Translations under genes and position numbers: made by a program | Part shown: one piece after another, positions 8,135 to 17,388 of the stretch | How positions within the stretch are numbered: position 1 is the first letter of the stretch | Layout: each line of letters opens with the position of its first letter | From: Pseudomonadota bacterium | GTDB taxonomy: Bacteria; Pseudomonadota; Gammaproteobacteria; Burkholderiales; Rhodocyclaceae | Direction of reading: 5' to 3' | DNA: 64,000 nucleotides | Assembly: GCA_029776255.1 (NCBI GenBank) | Contig: JAKOTN010000159.1 | Coordinates: forward strand, 164,010 to 228,009 | Notes under the pieces: model-generated | Databases searched by the model: none | Seen by the model: only the letters and a program-made list of their open reading frames with translations | Told to the model about the DNA's origin: nothing

Positions 8135-9408
8135 GTGCGCTCCATCGCCGTCGCGAAAAAAGCGTCGGTGCCATGACGGTGCGGCAACAGACGCAAGCGA
8201 TCGCCGCAATCGATGGCGATCGCCTGCCGGGCAAGGATTTCCTGCGCCGAACAAACGGCAAATTCAGGATGCGCGGCGAGAAACGCGTCGACGATCGCGT
8301 CGTTTTCCGCCGTCAGCAGACTACAGGTCGCATACACCAGTCGGCCGCCCGGCTTCAGCAAGGTCGCCGCCGCCGCCAGGATCGACGCCTGCTTGACCGC
8401 CAGTTCGGCCACGCTGGCCGGCGTCTGCCGCCATTTCAGATCCGGATTGCGCCGCAAGGTACCGAGGCCCGAGCACGGCGCATCGACCAGCACGCGGTCG
8501 AGCTTGCCGGCCAGACGCCGAATCTTGATGTCGCGTTCGGACTCGATGCGCACCGGATGCACGTTCGACAAGCCGGAGCGGGCCAGGCGCGGCTTGAGTT
8601 TGGTCAAACGCTTTTCGTTGACGTCGAAGGCATACAGCCGCCCTTGCGAGCGCATCAGCGCGCCGAGCAGCAGGGTCTTGCCGCCGGCGCCGGCGCAGAA
8701 ATCGGCAACCATCTCGCCGCGCCGGGGCTGCAACAGGAAACCCAGCAACTGGCTGCCCTCGTCCTGCACTTCGATGCTGCCCTCGACAAATAGTGGGTGC
8801 CGGGCCAGCGCCGGCTTGCCGGCCAAACGGATGCCGAGCGGCGAGTAAGGGCACGCGCTGGCGACCAGACCGTCGGCCCGCAACCGTTCCAGCACCGCCG
8901 GCCGCGCGCTTTTCTCGGTATTGACGCGCAGATCCAACGGCGCCGGCTGATTGAGCACGTTCGCCAGCTGTTCGAGCTCGTCGGCGACGAAGGCGCCGGA
9001 CAACGCGTCGTAAAGCCAGTCGGGCAGATCGAGACGCACCGCCACCGGCAGATCCGCCGGCTTGACGGCCTTGGCCGCCGCCAGCCATTTGCTCTCGCTT
9101 TCGCTGAGCACCGGTTCGAGCTGCCGCCGGTTCAAGCCCAGCACGCACGCCAGCAAGGCCAGCAGCAGCCGGCGCGACGTGACGTCGTCGCCGCAACGCG
9201 CCGTCAGCGAGCGCTTGCGCCGCAGCACGGCGAACACCGTTTCGGCGACGAAGCCGCGATCGGCGTGGCCGAGTTCGCGGTGCTGACGAAAATAGCCGGA
9301 AACAACACTGTCCGCCGGGTGCGGCGAACGCAGCAATTCGGCGAGCAAGACTTCGGCATGGCGGAAAACCGCCGGCGTGAAACGGGCGAGAGAATTGGTC
9401 GCGGTCAT
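8131..9408 (-). CDS. rsmB: 16S rRNA m5C967 methyltransferase RsmB
   Basis: 425 residues from ATG 9408. Residues ~8-140 form the NusB-like RNA-binding domain (VVSGYFRQHRELGHADRGF). The methyltransferase domain has the SAM-binding motif VADFCAGAGGKTLLL (~235-249), and the two expected cysteines are present: C312 in DAPCSGLGTLRRNPD and C362 in YATCSLL. The order (DUF3108 gene, rsmB, then MscS) with 7-base spacing upstream and an ATGA overlap downstream indicates one minus-strand operon with purN. It modifies 16S rRNA in the cytoplasm. Confidence 0.94.
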   Translation of the reverse strand: MTATNSLARFTPAVFRHAEVLLAELLRSPHPADSVVSGYFRQHRELGHADRGFVAETVFAVLRRKRSLTARCGDDVTSRRLLLALLACVLGLNRRQLEPVLSESESKWLAAAKAVKPADLPVAVRLDLPDWLYDALSGAFVADELEQLANVLNQPAPLDLRVNTEKSARPAVLERLRADGLVASACPYSPLGIRLAGKPALARHPLFVEGSIEVQDEGSQLLGFLLQPRRGEMVADFCAGAGGKTLLLGALMRSQGRLYAFDVNEKRLTKLKPRLARSGLSNVHPVRIESERDIKIRRLAGKLDRVLVDAPCSGLGTLRRNPDLKWRQTPASVAELAVKQASILAAAATLLKPGGRLVYATCSLLTAENDAIVDAFLAAHPEFAVCSAQEILARQAIAIDCGDRLRLLPHRHGTDAFFATAMERT

Positions 9409-9415
9409 GTCATTC

Positions 9416-10462
9416 CTAGTTGCCGAGGTCGATGGCCGTGGCCACCTGGACCAGAATATTGCCCTTGCGGTCGACGTGCTGCACTTTAATCGGCAGCATC
9501 GCCCGATCATACGCCAGCCACAACTCGGTGGTCGCCACGCCCGGCACACGCAGATGCAGGCAACGGAAAGTGCCGGCGGGCACCGAAACTTCCTGATCGC
9601 CGAGCACTTCGAGACGGAAATTGGCGTATTTCTTGCCGGTGGCGATCGGCATGCCGTCACCGCTTTGCAGATGGGCCAGCAGGCTCAACTGGTAGGGAAA
9701 CGACAGCAAATCCTGTGCGCCGGCATCCAGGGACTGCGGCGGTCGGGCGCCCATTCGCACTTGCCGCCGCGACCAGTCGAATTCCGCTCCCTCGCCGCCG
9801 GTGCCGTCCTTGCGGCGGGTGACGAAATGTTCCGGCACCAAGCCGCTGTCGGTCATCCGTCCGCGACTCTCGACATCGATGCGCAAGGGGCGAAAAAAAC
9901 CGACCATGCCACTGGTTTCGGTGACCGCCGTGATCCGGTAGGCGCCGTTGGCGATTTCCCAGTCGTGAATCGAGGTGCCGACTTGAAATCCCTGATCGCC
10001 GCTGTCGACGCGATAACCGATGCGGCCCCTGGCCGGCAGGCGGTCGGCAACGATTGCCGGTGCGCCGGCCGACGCGCCAGACGAAGCGGTCCCAGCATTT
10101 TCCGGCACGGAATCCGGCGCCGATGCCGACGCGGATTCCGGCGCCCCGCCAACCGTTTCGGCGGCTGACTCGACCGCTGGCGCCGGCACGGCTTGCGGCG
10201 ACGGCGTCGCGCTGACGGTTGGCGACGGCGGGTGGGCTGGCGCCTTGCGCGATGTTTTCCGCGGCGTCTGGTGTTTCACCGGCGCGGCCTTGGCGACCGG
10301 CGGCGACGCGGCGGGTGCCGGCGGGCGCGGTTTCGGTATTTTCAGTTCGGCGACCAGCGGCGGCGGCTCGGCCGGTTCGGACAACTCGTAATCGGCGCCA
10401 AAGAGGACCAGGCCGTGCACGCCGAGCGAGGCCAGGACAGCCAGCAGCAGCGCGACAGGCAT
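9416..10462 (-). CDS. DUF3108 domain protein with Pro/Ala-rich linker
   Basis: 348 residues. The N-terminal hydrophobic segment (about 1-22) acts as signal or anchor. A long low-complexity Pro/Ala/Ser/Lys region (~30-140) resembles the periplasm-spanning linkers of TonB-like proteins. The C-terminal ~200 residues form the DUF3108 domain (GRIGYRVDSGDQGF..., ...PAGTFRCLHLRVPG...TTELWLAYDRAMLPIKVQ), a beta-rich predicted periplasmic domain of unknown role. Twelve bases separate it from purN and seven from rsmB; this purN-DUF3108-rsmB order is common in betaproteobacteria. Confidence 0.82.
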   Translation of the reverse strand: MPVALLLAVLASLGVHGLVLFGADYELSEPAEPPPLVAELKIPKPRPPAPAASPPVAKAAPVKHQTPRKTSRKAPAHPPSPTVSATPSPQAVPAPAVESAAETVGGAPESASASAPDSVPENAGTASSGASAGAPAIVADRLPARGRIGYRVDSGDQGFQVGTSIHDWEIANGAYRITAVTETSGMVGFFRPLRIDVESRGRMTDSGLVPEHFVTRRKDGTGGEGAEFDWSRRQVRMGARPPQSLDAGAQDLLSFPYQLSLLAHLQSGDGMPIATGKKYANFRLEVLGDQEVSVPAGTFRCLHLRVPGVATTELWLAYDRAMLPIKVQHVDRKGNILVQVATAIDLGN

Positions 10463-10474
10463 CGGCTCGGCCGC

Positions 10475-11152
10475 CTAGGACGCGCCGACTCGCGCGGCAT
10501 CGGTCTGGGGCGCGATCAACGCCGCGTCGCTGGCTTGCGCGGTGGCCAGCCGCACGCGTCCGTCCTCGACGCGCAAGCGACCTTCGGCGAACCAGCGCAC
10601 CGCCAGCGGATAAATACGATGTTCCTGCGCCAGCACGCGCGCGGCCAGAGTGATCTCGTCGTCGTCGTCGAGCACCGGCACGGCGGCCTGCGCCACCACC
10701 GGCCCGTGGTCGAGATCGGGCGTGACGAAATGCACCGTGCAGCCGTGGATGCGCACGCCTTCGGCCAGCGCCCGGCGGTGGGTGTGCAGGCCGGGAAACG
10801 ACGGCAGCAGCGAGGGATGAATATTCAGCAGCCGGCCGTGGTAATGGCGGACGAAAGACTCGCCGAGAATGCGCATGAAACCGGCCAGCAGCACCAGATC
10901 GGGAGCGAAAGCGTCTATCGCCTCGCGTAGCGCGCGGTCGAACTCGTCGCGTCCGGCGAACTGCCGGTGGTCGACCACGGCGGTTGGCACGCCATGGGCG
11001 GCGGCGGTACGCAAACCGGCGGCATCGGGCCGGTTGGCGATCACCGCGACGATGCGCGCCGACGACAATTCGTTGGCGGCGGCGGCGGCCAGCAGCGACG
11101 CCATGTTGCTGCCGCGCCCCGAAATGAGGACCACCACGGACACGCGGGCCAT
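10475..11152 (-). CDS. purN: Phosphoribosylglycinamide formyltransferase PurN
   Basis: 225 residues from ATG 11152, which overlaps the dedA stop (TGATG). The nucleotide-binding loop SGRGSNM lies at 11-17 and the catalytic triad N110, H112 (NIHPSLLPSFPG) and D147 (DLDHGPVV) is complete. It transfers a formyl group from 10-formyl-THF to GAR in step three of purine synthesis. The C-terminus is slightly extended relative to E. coli PurN, ending in a variable tail. Confidence 0.94.
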   Translation of the reverse strand: MARVSVVVLISGRGSNMASLLAAAAANELSSARIVAVIANRPDAAGLRTAAAHGVPTAVVDHRQFAGRDEFDRALREAIDAFAPDLVLLAGFMRILGESFVRHYHGRLLNIHPSLLPSFPGLHTHRRALAEGVRIHGCTVHFVTPDLDHGPVVAQAAVPVLDDDDEITLAARVLAQEHRIYPLAVRWFAEGRLRVEDGRVRLATAQASDAALIAPQTDAARVGAS

Positions 11153-11790
11153 CAGGCGGCCTTTCGCTGTTGCCACCAGCCGATCAGCACCGGCAGCAAG
11201 GAAACGGCGATGATCGCCAGAATCACCAGCGTCAGATTCTGCCGTATCCACGGCAAGTTGCCGAACCAGTAGCCGGCCAGGGTCAACGACAGCGCCCAGG
11301 CGCCGGCGCCGATCAGGTTGAAGAACGTGAATTTGGCGTAATTCATCGCTCCGACGCCGGCGACGAAGGGCGCGAAGGTGCGAAACAGCGGCAGGAAGCG
11401 AGAAATCACCAAGGTCTTGCCACCGTGCCGCTCATAAAACGCATGTGTTTTTTCCAGCGCCGCCTTGTTGAAAAAACGCGATTCTTCCCACTGAAAAACC
11501 TTCGGCCCAAGAAAACGGCCGATCTGGTAATTGAGCATGTTGCCAAGCGTCGCCGCAGCGACCAGCACGGCGAGCAGGATGGCGATGTCCATGCCGCCCA
11601 GCGCCGCCAGCGCGCCGGCGACGAACAGCAGCGAGTCGCCGGGCAGGAAAGGCGTGACCACGAAACCGGTCTCGCTGAAAATGATCGCGAAGAGAATGGC
11701 GTAGATCCACGCGCCATGGTTCTGCGCCAGCGCGGCAAGGTGAACGTCGAGGTGCAGAACGATGTCGATGAAGCTGCTGAGGTATTCCAT
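11152..11790 (-). CDS. DedA family membrane protein
   Basis: 212 residues from ATG 11790. The family hallmarks are visible: SETGFVVTPFLPGDSLLFVAG, GNMLNYQIGR, a basic amphipathic segment ending in HGGKTLVISRFLPLFRTFAPFVAG, and N...FTFFNLIGAGAW. About five membrane segments are predicted. DedA proteins are inner-membrane flippase-like proteins; some members translocate undecaprenyl phosphate or phospholipids and affect membrane potential. It is the first gene of the minus-strand purN-rsmB-mscS run and is divergent from mutL. Confidence 0.9.
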   Translation of the reverse strand: MEYLSSFIDIVLHLDVHLAALAQNHGAWIYAILFAIIFSETGFVVTPFLPGDSLLFVAGALAALGGMDIAILLAVLVAAATLGNMLNYQIGRFLGPKVFQWEESRFFNKAALEKTHAFYERHGGKTLVISRFLPLFRTFAPFVAGVGAMNYAKFTFFNLIGAGAWALSLTLAGYWFGNLPWIRQNLTLVILAIIAVSLLPVLIGWWQQRKAA

Positions 11791-11840
11791 GGCTGGCGGG
11801 GAAGAACGGCAAGCCGCGATTTTACCGGAAGCCGGACCGG

Positions 11841-11846
11841 TATAAT
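11841..11846 (+). promoter_or_regulatory. -10 box of the mutL promoter
   Basis: A perfect TATAAT ends only six bases before the mutL ATG at 11853, which places the expected transcription start on or next to the A of the start codon. A weak TTTTAC lies 15 bases upstream. No Shine-Dalgarno sequence fits between, so mutL may be read from a leaderless mRNA. Confidence 0.5.
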
Positions 11847-11852
11847 CGCGGC

Positions 11853-13712
11853 ATGCCTGAAACAATCCACCTGCTGCCCGATCTGCTGATCAGTCAGATC
11901 GCGGCCGGCGAAGTCGTCGACCGACCGGCATCGGTGCTCAAGGAACTGCTCGAAAACGCGCTCGATGCCGGCGGTTCGACCCTTCAGATCCAGCTCGAGG
12001 AGGGCGGTGTCAAGCGGATCCGCCTCGGCGACGACGGCCGCGGCATCGCCCGCGACGAACTGGCGCTCGCCCTCACCCGCCACGCCACCTCCAAGATCGC
12101 CTCGCTGAGCGACCTGGAAAATGTCGCCACGCTCGGTTTTCGCGGCGAAGCGCTGGCCTCGATCGCCGCCGTCGCCCGCGTTGCCATCACCAGCCGCCAG
12201 AACGGCGCGCCTCACGCCTGGCGCCTGGTTGGCGAAGCCGACGCGAGACCGGAACCGGCGGCGTTGGCCGTCGGCACGGTCGTTGAGATGCGGGATTTGT
12301 ACTACAACACCCCGGCGCGGCGAAAATTCCTCAAGTCCGAGCAAACCGAATTCGCCCACTGCGCGGAAACCGTCAAACGGATCGCCCTGGCGCATCCCGC
12401 GGTCGCCTTCACCTTGTCGCATAACAGCCGCGTCAACCTGCACCTGCCGCGAAGCGACGCTCACAGCCGCGCCGGCGCTGTTCTCGGCGACGATTTTCTT
12501 GCCGAATCGCGCGCCCTCGACGTGCAGGCCGGGCCGCTGCGCGTCTTCGGCTATTGCGCCCTGCCCGCCTACTCCCGACCGCGCGGCGACGCCCAATACT
12601 GTTACGTCAACGGCCGTTTCGTGCGCGACAAGGTGCTCGCCCACGCCCTGCGCGAGGCCTACCGGGATCTGCTGCACGGCAGCCGCTACCCGGCGTACTG
12701 CCTGTTCGTCGACATCGATCCGGCGGCCGTGGACGTCAATGTCCATCCGCAAAAAACCGATGTCCGCTTTCGCGACGCGCGCTCGGTGCATCAGTTCGTC
12801 TTTCACGCCGTGCAACGCCTGCTCGCCAACCCGCTGAGCGCAGAGGCGCCGGTCGGCCACTCGGCCCCGCCGCTTCTCGTCCCTTCCGCGAATTCCGCCG
12901 CTTTCGAAAGGGACGGCGAGAACGATGACCGCGGCGCCGGTGGCGGCAACCCGCGCCCGACTCCCTTTTTCCCGCCCCACGGCGCTTTCCAGCCCGCCTT
13001 GCGCGTTGGCGAACGCGTTGGCGAACGCGTCGGCGGCGACAGCTATCTGGCCTTCGCGCGTGCCGCGTTGCCGGCAAACAGCGACAACACCGCCGCCGAA
13101 ACGGCGTGGAGCGACGACGGCGATGCCGCGCCGCCGCTCGGTTACGCCCTCGCCCAACTGCACAGTATCTATATCCTGGCCCAGAACGCGCGCGGACTGG
13201 TGATCGTCGACATGCACGCCGCGCACGAACGCATCCTTTATGAAAAGCTCAAACAGGCGTTCGACGAACAGCGCATCGCCACCCAGGGTCTGCTGATTCC
13301 AGCGGTGTTCAGCGCCGACGACATCGATCTCGCCACCACCGAGGAACACGCAGACGCCCTGAGGCGGCTCGGCTTCGATCTGGCGCCGCTGGGGCCTCGG
13401 CAACTGGCGGTGCGCGGCGTGCCGGCGTTGCTGGAGGCGGCCGACCCCGCCGCGCTGGCGCGCGCGCTGCTCGCCGACTTGCGCGAGCATGGCGTCAGCC
13501 AGGCGCTCACCGCCCACCGCGACGCGCTGCTCGGCACTCTCGCCTGCCATGGCGCGGTGCGCGCCCGGCGCCTGCTGTCGATACCCGAAATGAACGCCCT
13601 GCTGCGGCAGATGGAAGCAACCGAGCGTTCGGGCCATTGCAACCACGGTCGCCCGACTTGGGCGCAAATGAGCCTGGCCGAACTCGACCAGCACTTCCTG
13701 CGCGGTCGATGA
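11853..13712 (+). CDS. mutL: DNA mismatch repair protein MutL
   Basis: 619 residues. The GHKL ATPase domain is complete: catalytic E31 in [16 protein letters not shown] (60-64), and GFRGEAL (95-101). A long variable linker (~335-425) contains the short repeat [10 protein letters not shown]. The C-terminal domain carries [15 protein letters not shown], which fits the endonuclease motif DQHA(X)2E(X)4E with Met for Gln, together with ACHGAVRA and CNHGRP. This is therefore the nicking type of MutL found where MutH is absent, unlike E. coli MutL. Its stop overlaps miaA (ATGA). Confidence 0.95.
   Translation: MPETIHLLPDLLISQIAAGEVVDRPASVLKELLENALDAGGSTLQIQLEEGGVKRIRLGDDGRGIARDELALALTRHATSKIASLSDLENVATLGFRGEALASIAAVARVAITSRQNGAPHAWRLVGEADARPEPAALAVGTVVEMRDLYYNTPARRKFLKSEQTEFAHCAETVKRIALAHPAVAFTLSHNSRVNLHLPRSDAHSRAGAVLGDDFLAESRALDVQAGPLRVFGYCALPAYSRPRGDAQYCYVNGRFVRDKVLAHALREAYRDLLHGSRYPAYCLFVDIDPAAVDVNVHPQKTDVRFRDARSVHQFVFHAVQRLLANPLSAEAPVGHSAPPLLVPSANSAAFERDGENDDRGAGGGNPRPTPFFPPHGAFQPALRVGERVGERVGGDSYLAFARAALPANSDNTAAETAWSDDGDAAPPLGYALAQLHSIYILAQNARGLVIVDMHAAHERILYEKLKQAFDEQRIATQGLLIPAVFSADDIDLATTEEHADALRRLGFDLAPLGPRQLAVRGVPALLEAADPAALARALLADLREHGVSQALTAHRDALLGTLACHGAVRARRLLSIPEMNALLRQMEATERSGHCNHGRPTWAQMSLAELDQHFLRGR
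13003..13035 (+). repeat. 12-bp tandem repeat inside the mutL linker
   Basis: GCGTTGGCGAAC occurs twice back to back (13003-13026), followed by a partial third copy. Being a multiple of three it adds GERV units to the disordered linker without breaking the frame. Confidence 0.8.
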
Positions 13713-14662
13713 ACGGTTCATCGTCACCCACGCCACCCCTGCCGCCGGCGATCCTGCTGATGGGTCCCACCGCCAGCGGCAAGACGGCGCTGGCGCTGCG
13801 ACTGGCCCGCCGCTTTCCCGTCGACTTGATCAGCGTGGACTCGGCGCAAGTCTTCCGCGACATGAACATCGGCACCGCCAAGCCCGACGCCGCGACGCTG
13901 GCCGACTTCCCGCACCGCCTGCTCGACCTGCTCAGCCCGGAAGACGCCTACTCGGCGGCGCGCTTCTGCCGCGACGCTCTGGAGGCCATGGCCGAGATCA
14001 CCGCGCGCGGCCGCGTGCCGCTGCTGGTCGGCGGCACCATGCTGTATTTCAAGGCGCTGATCGACGGGCTGGTCGACCTGCCGCAAGCCGACGCCGCCAC
14101 CCGCGCGGCCATCGACCGCGACGCCGCCGAACGCGGCTGGCCGGCGCTGCACGCCGAACTGGCCCGGCACGACCCGCTCACCGCCGCCCGCCTGCACACC
14201 ACCGACTCGCAGCGCATCCAGCGCGCACTCGAAGTCTTCCGCCTCGGCGGGCGACCGCTCTCCGAACTCCTGGCCGGCGGCGGCAGTCCGCCGCCCTACC
14301 GCTTCGTCGCCATCGGCCTGCTGCCCTCCGAGCGCGGCATTCTCCACCAACGCATCGCCGAACGTTTCGAGGCCATGCTCGCCGCCGGACTGGAAGACGA
14401 AGTCAGCGCGCTACGCGCGAAATACCGCCTGCACGCCGGCCTGCCGGCCATGCGCTGCGTCGGCTACCGGCAAGTCTGGGACGTGCAGCACAATCTGGCG
14501 CCGCGCCACGAACTGCGCGAGCGCGGCATCCACGCCACCCGCCAACTCGCCAAACGGCAGATCACCTGGCTCAACAACACCCTGCGGCCGCGAACCGTCG
14601 ATTGCCTGGCCCCCGATCTCGACACCCGCGTCCTCCGGCAGCTTGACCCTTTGTTCGCCTGA
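13709..14662 (+). CDS. miaA: tRNA dimethylallyltransferase MiaA
   Basis: 317 residues from ATG 13709 overlapping the mutL stop. P-loop [10 protein letters not shown] (19-28), substrate motif [19 protein letters not shown], then [42 protein letters not shown] and the C-terminal [11 protein letters not shown] and [12 protein letters not shown]. It adds the isopentenyl group to A37 of tRNAs reading codons starting with U. mutL-miaA is a widely conserved pair. Confidence 0.95.
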   Translation: MNGSSSPTPPLPPAILLMGPTASGKTALALRLARRFPVDLISVDSAQVFRDMNIGTAKPDAATLADFPHRLLDLLSPEDAYSAARFCRDALEAMAEITARGRVPLLVGGTMLYFKALIDGLVDLPQADAATRAAIDRDAAERGWPALHAELARHDPLTAARLHTTDSQRIQRALEVFRLGGRPLSELLAGGGSPPPYRFVAIGLLPSERGILHQRIAERFEAMLAAGLEDEVSALRAKYRLHAGLPAMRCVGYRQVWDVQHNLAPRHELRERGIHATRQLAKRQITWLNNTLRPRTVDCLAPDLDTRVLRQLDPLFA

Positions 14663-14891
14663 ACGACCGCCGGCCGCGCCCCACACGGCTGAAAAACCGC
14701 TCCCGACACCGCCACGCCCTTCGCGCGGAGTGGCTTGTCGCCCGCTGCGATCTGTCGTCTAATTCAATATCGCTAGACGCGACATATTCTCTAGTCACTG
14801 CATCTCCGCGTTTTTCGGCAGACGCAGAAAAACACCGTGAGCGGGCGCAAGCCGACTTAATCAACCCATTATTTGTCGAGGAGTTATCATT

Positions 14892-15359
14892 ATGAAAATT
14901 GCTTCTTTTTCAGCCGTTGCCGCTGTACTTCTAATTTCAGGTTGTGCATCCGTGGAAATGTCTCCGAAGGCAGATTCCGATAAAGCAAAGGAGTTCAACC
15001 CGCCAAATCAAGGCACCGCCGGCGTCTACATTTATCGCGACAGCTTCATCGGAAAAGCACTCAAGAAAGACATATGGATTGATAAGAAATGTGTTGGCGA
15101 GAGTGCGCCAGATGTATTTTTCTATACTGAAGTTGAAGGCGGGAAGTTTCACAAGGTCGACACTGAGTCAGAGTTTTCTCCAAACACATTAGAATTGATG
15201 TTCGAAGCCGGGAAAAACTATTTCATTCGGCAGTTTATTAAAATTGGCGTAATTGTTGGTGGCGCGGGTCTCGAGCAAGTTACTGAAGAACAAGGGAAAA
15301 AAGATGTCGTTAAACTGGAAATGGCGAAGCCTGGTAAATGTAGCGCATCGCCACAATAG
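14892..15359 (+). CDS. DUF2846-type lipoprotein
   Basis: 155 residues from ATG 14892 with CGAGGAG upstream. A signal peptide ends in LISGC, giving a lipidated N-terminal Cys. The body has the DUF2846 look: GTAGVYIYRDSF, KDIWIDKKCVGES, FFYTEVEGGKH-like spacing and ELMFEAGKNYFIRQFI. The function of this family is unknown. The gene is visibly AT-richer than mutL-miaA and begins a patch with mobile-element debris, suggesting acquisition. The 229 bases before it hold no gene. Confidence 0.72.
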   Translation: MKIASFSAVAAVLLISGCASVEMSPKADSDKAKEFNPPNQGTAGVYIYRDSFIGKALKKDIWIDKKCVGESAPDVFFYTEVEGGKFHKVDTESEFSPNTLELMFEAGKNYFIRQFIKIGVIVGGAGLEQVTEEQGKKDVVKLEMAKPGKCSASPQ

Positions 15360-15450
15360 ATGCGATTCACGGGCACCTCGAATAACCCCATATCTACAGT
15401 AAATCCTAGCGCGCGGCGATGGCCGCGACTGGATTCGGTTCAATTTCTCC

Positions 15451-15488
15451 GACAACGCACCGACTTTTCTGGCGGCGTTGTCCCCTTT
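15451..15488 (+). terminator. Possible rho-independent terminator after the DUF2846 gene
   Basis: GACAACGC (15451-15458) pairs with GCGTTGTC (15475-15482) around a 16-base loop and is followed by CCCCTTTTT. The loop is long and the T run does not follow directly, so confidence is moderate. Confidence 0.4.
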
Positions 15489-15535
15489 TTGCTTTGAACC
15501 GCCTCGGGCACCGGCGATTCGGCCCCTTTCAGGCG

Positions 15536-16000
15536 TCAGAAGGCCTTGATTCCAGCCGCTTCAAGTGTCGCAGACCGCCAAGGGGCGTCGAGGATCTGTC
15601 CGCCGCGTGCGATGACGCCCTTTTCGGGCAACTGCGCCGAGATGCTGTCGAATCGGGCTTTCGATCCCGCGCCACCGATCCGGCTTTCGAAGGTCCACAC
15701 CGTGGTACGGTTCGGGATATTCGCCACGTTCGCGAGTCCACAGACGCGCTTGTCGCTCATGCGGTCGAGCAACGGGGATTCCATTTGCTCATCGGACAGG
15801 TTGCACAGTCGCTTCAGAACCGGAATTCGCGCCATCGTCTCGGTCGGGCGCGGTACCACCCGACCAAGCTCGACCTCCAACCCCACAAAGTCGATTTGCG
15901 ACTCGATCTCGACCAGCGGGTCGCCGAGGGAGTCGATCTTCTTGCGGTGGTGTTCGTCAGCAAATAGGCCGGCCTTGGCGGCGCTACGCGATTTCATCAT
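15536..16000 (-). pseudogene. IS5-family transposase, N-terminal fragment
   Basis: The minus-strand frame of 154 codons matches the N-terminal part of IS5-type transposases: DPLVEIESQIDF, then GLEVELGRVVPRP, ETMARIPVLKRLCNLSDEQME, LLDRMSDKRVCGLANVANIPNRTTVWTFE and a decayed ARGGQILDA. After that the sequence diverges (PWRSATLEAAG...) and stops, so the DDE catalytic core is missing. Several family residues look substituted and a segment is shortened before VVPRP. It is a dead remnant next to a group II intron 3' end. Confidence 0.75.
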
Positions 16001-16086
16001 TTCAAGATGCAGCGGAATTCAGGACGTTGTGATTTTGCCAATGGCAGGCGAACCGAGGTTTTTCGAGACTCCCTTTAATTCATCGA

Positions 16087-16158
16087 ACCGCCGGATAGGT
16101 GACCCGTTCGTCCGGTGGTATGGGAGGGAGGGGCCGCGAGGCTTCTTTCTATCCCGAT
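16087..16158 (+). mobile_element. Group II intron 3' end (domains V-VI remnant)
   Basis: ACCGCCGGA (16087-16095) pairs with TCCGGTGGT (16111-16119), giving a domain V-like stem with an upper part around GTGA. A domain VI-like stem follows (GGGAGGGAGGGGCC / GGCTTCTTTC..TCCC) with an unpaired A in CTATCCC at the branch position, and then the end CCCGAT. This is the standard 3' layout of bacterial group II introns. No intact intron-encoded protein lies upstream, so the element is truncated; the IS5 fragment sits next to it in the opposite direction. Confidence 0.5.
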
Positions 16159-16193
16159 TAGAGTTCGCATGAATCGCCCTTTAGGACACTCCA

Positions 16194-17087
16194 ATGAAAA
16201 AAGTAGCCGCGATCTTCTGTATCTTCGTTTCATCGCTATCTTTTGCCTCTCAAATGTTGGAGAGCGATTTCACCCAGTACTTTACAAATCGCGCGTCTGA
16301 GGTGTTGAAAGATGTTCAATTTCGGGTTTTGCGCCCGCTCCAAGTGAATTCCAAGGATGTGAACGGGTACGAGCTAACAATCTTCCTAGACAATGCGTAT
16401 GCGCAGTACAGGTCTGTTCCAGACAACCTACGCTCCATAGTCGATAGCCACATTCAGTCAATTAGATCGCAGCGTGATCTACTAGGCGCAAAAACTGCGA
16501 AATCAATATTTGGCGTCGTCAAGCCCGCTGACTATCTCATCACCGTGAGACGACAACTGACCCAAGCGGGATTGGGCGACAAAGAACTGCCTCTTGTATT
16601 CGAACGAGTTAACGACGAACTGTACGTCTTCTATGTCTTCGACAGCGACAATGGCATACGTATGATCACTAAGAAGGACTTGGCAGAGATCAAGGTCGCT
16701 GAGACAACGATTCGCTCAATTGCAACCCAGAACCTCAGCACATACTTTGACAAGAAAGGGGTAACAATTCGCCCGTTGGACAAGATTGGGAACGCGAAGG
16801 TGTACTTGGTGTCTCTCGACGAGAACTACGAAGCATCAATACTTCTTCTGAGTAAGTACTGGAACAAACAAACATTTGACGTTCGGGGACAGCTAGTGGC
16901 GTTCGTTCCAGCTCGAAACATGGTTCTCGTAACTGGCGCGGGGGATTCAGAAGGAATGCGCATTGCCGGGTATCTGGCAAGCAGTGCCTTCAAGGAAGCC
17001 GGATACGCGATTAGTCCCAAGGGATTCGTTAATGAAGCCGGTAGTTGGAAGGTATACAAGCCCTCTCAAGAAACACATTCCAACTAA
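16194..17087 (+). CDS. Exported DUF1444-like protein
   Basis: 297 residues with a cleavable signal peptide (KKVAAIFCIFVSSLSFAS). The body resembles the DUF1444 (YtpQ) family: a segment with DNAYAQYRSVPDNLRSIVDSHI, PADYLITVRRQL near 115-126, PLVFERVNDELYVFYVFD, and a late KQTFDVRGQLVAFVPARNMVLVTGAGD. Family function is not known. Codon use is AT-richer than the chromosome around it and it lies directly after the group II intron end, so it was probably acquired. No partner gene is evident. Confidence 0.65.
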   Translation: MKKVAAIFCIFVSSLSFASQMLESDFTQYFTNRASEVLKDVQFRVLRPLQVNSKDVNGYELTIFLDNAYAQYRSVPDNLRSIVDSHIQSIRSQRDLLGAKTAKSIFGVVKPADYLITVRRQLTQAGLGDKELPLVFERVNDELYVFYVFDSDNGIRMITKKDLAEIKVAETTIRSIATQNLSTYFDKKGVTIRPLDKIGNAKVYLVSLDENYEASILLLSKYWNKQTFDVRGQLVAFVPARNMVLVTGAGDSEGMRIAGYLASSAFKEAGYAISPKGFVNEAGSWKVYKPSQETHSN

Positions 17088-17307
17088 TTGAAGCGAAACA
17101 GAGAAACCAAAAGGGTCGGAGACATGTGGAAAAGACGGTGGCGCGGAAACGGGAAATGTCTTTGACCCTTTGGCCGAGTGCGGGTGGAGCGTGTCCGCCT
17201 CACGAAAAGATGGAGTTTCCTTTTAACCGTGAGCGGCTTGGGCATTCAGCGGTCGCGGGGTTCGGCGCGAGGAAATTTTTATTTCCCCTTTTTCGGTGGG
17301 AAAGCAC

Positions 17308-17388
17308 ACCACGCTTGTCCAGCGAGCGCCATCGCCTGCGCCGATCTGGCGGCTCGTCGCCGACGACGAGCACCGACAATCCGCTCAT
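17308..17388 (-). pseudogene. Truncated LytTR-type response regulator (N-terminal stub)
   Basis: The frame opens with ATG 17388 overlapping the stop of the histidine kinase as ATGA, the usual kinase-regulator coupling. It reads SGLSVLVVGDEPPDRRRRW, close to the start of AlgR/LytR receivers (VLVVDDEPPARRRL), with Gly replacing the first acidic residue. Resemblance ends after about 25 codons; no phospho-acceptor Asp and no DNA-binding domain follow. The remaining bases back to 17088 show no gene. A deletion or insertion has removed the regulator. Confidence 0.55.

Noticed and set aside
11406..13736. 776-codon minus-strand frame opposite mutL
   Set aside because: It is antisense to mutL, low-complexity Arg/Gly/Val-rich, and shows no domain; a GC-rich codon-position shadow.
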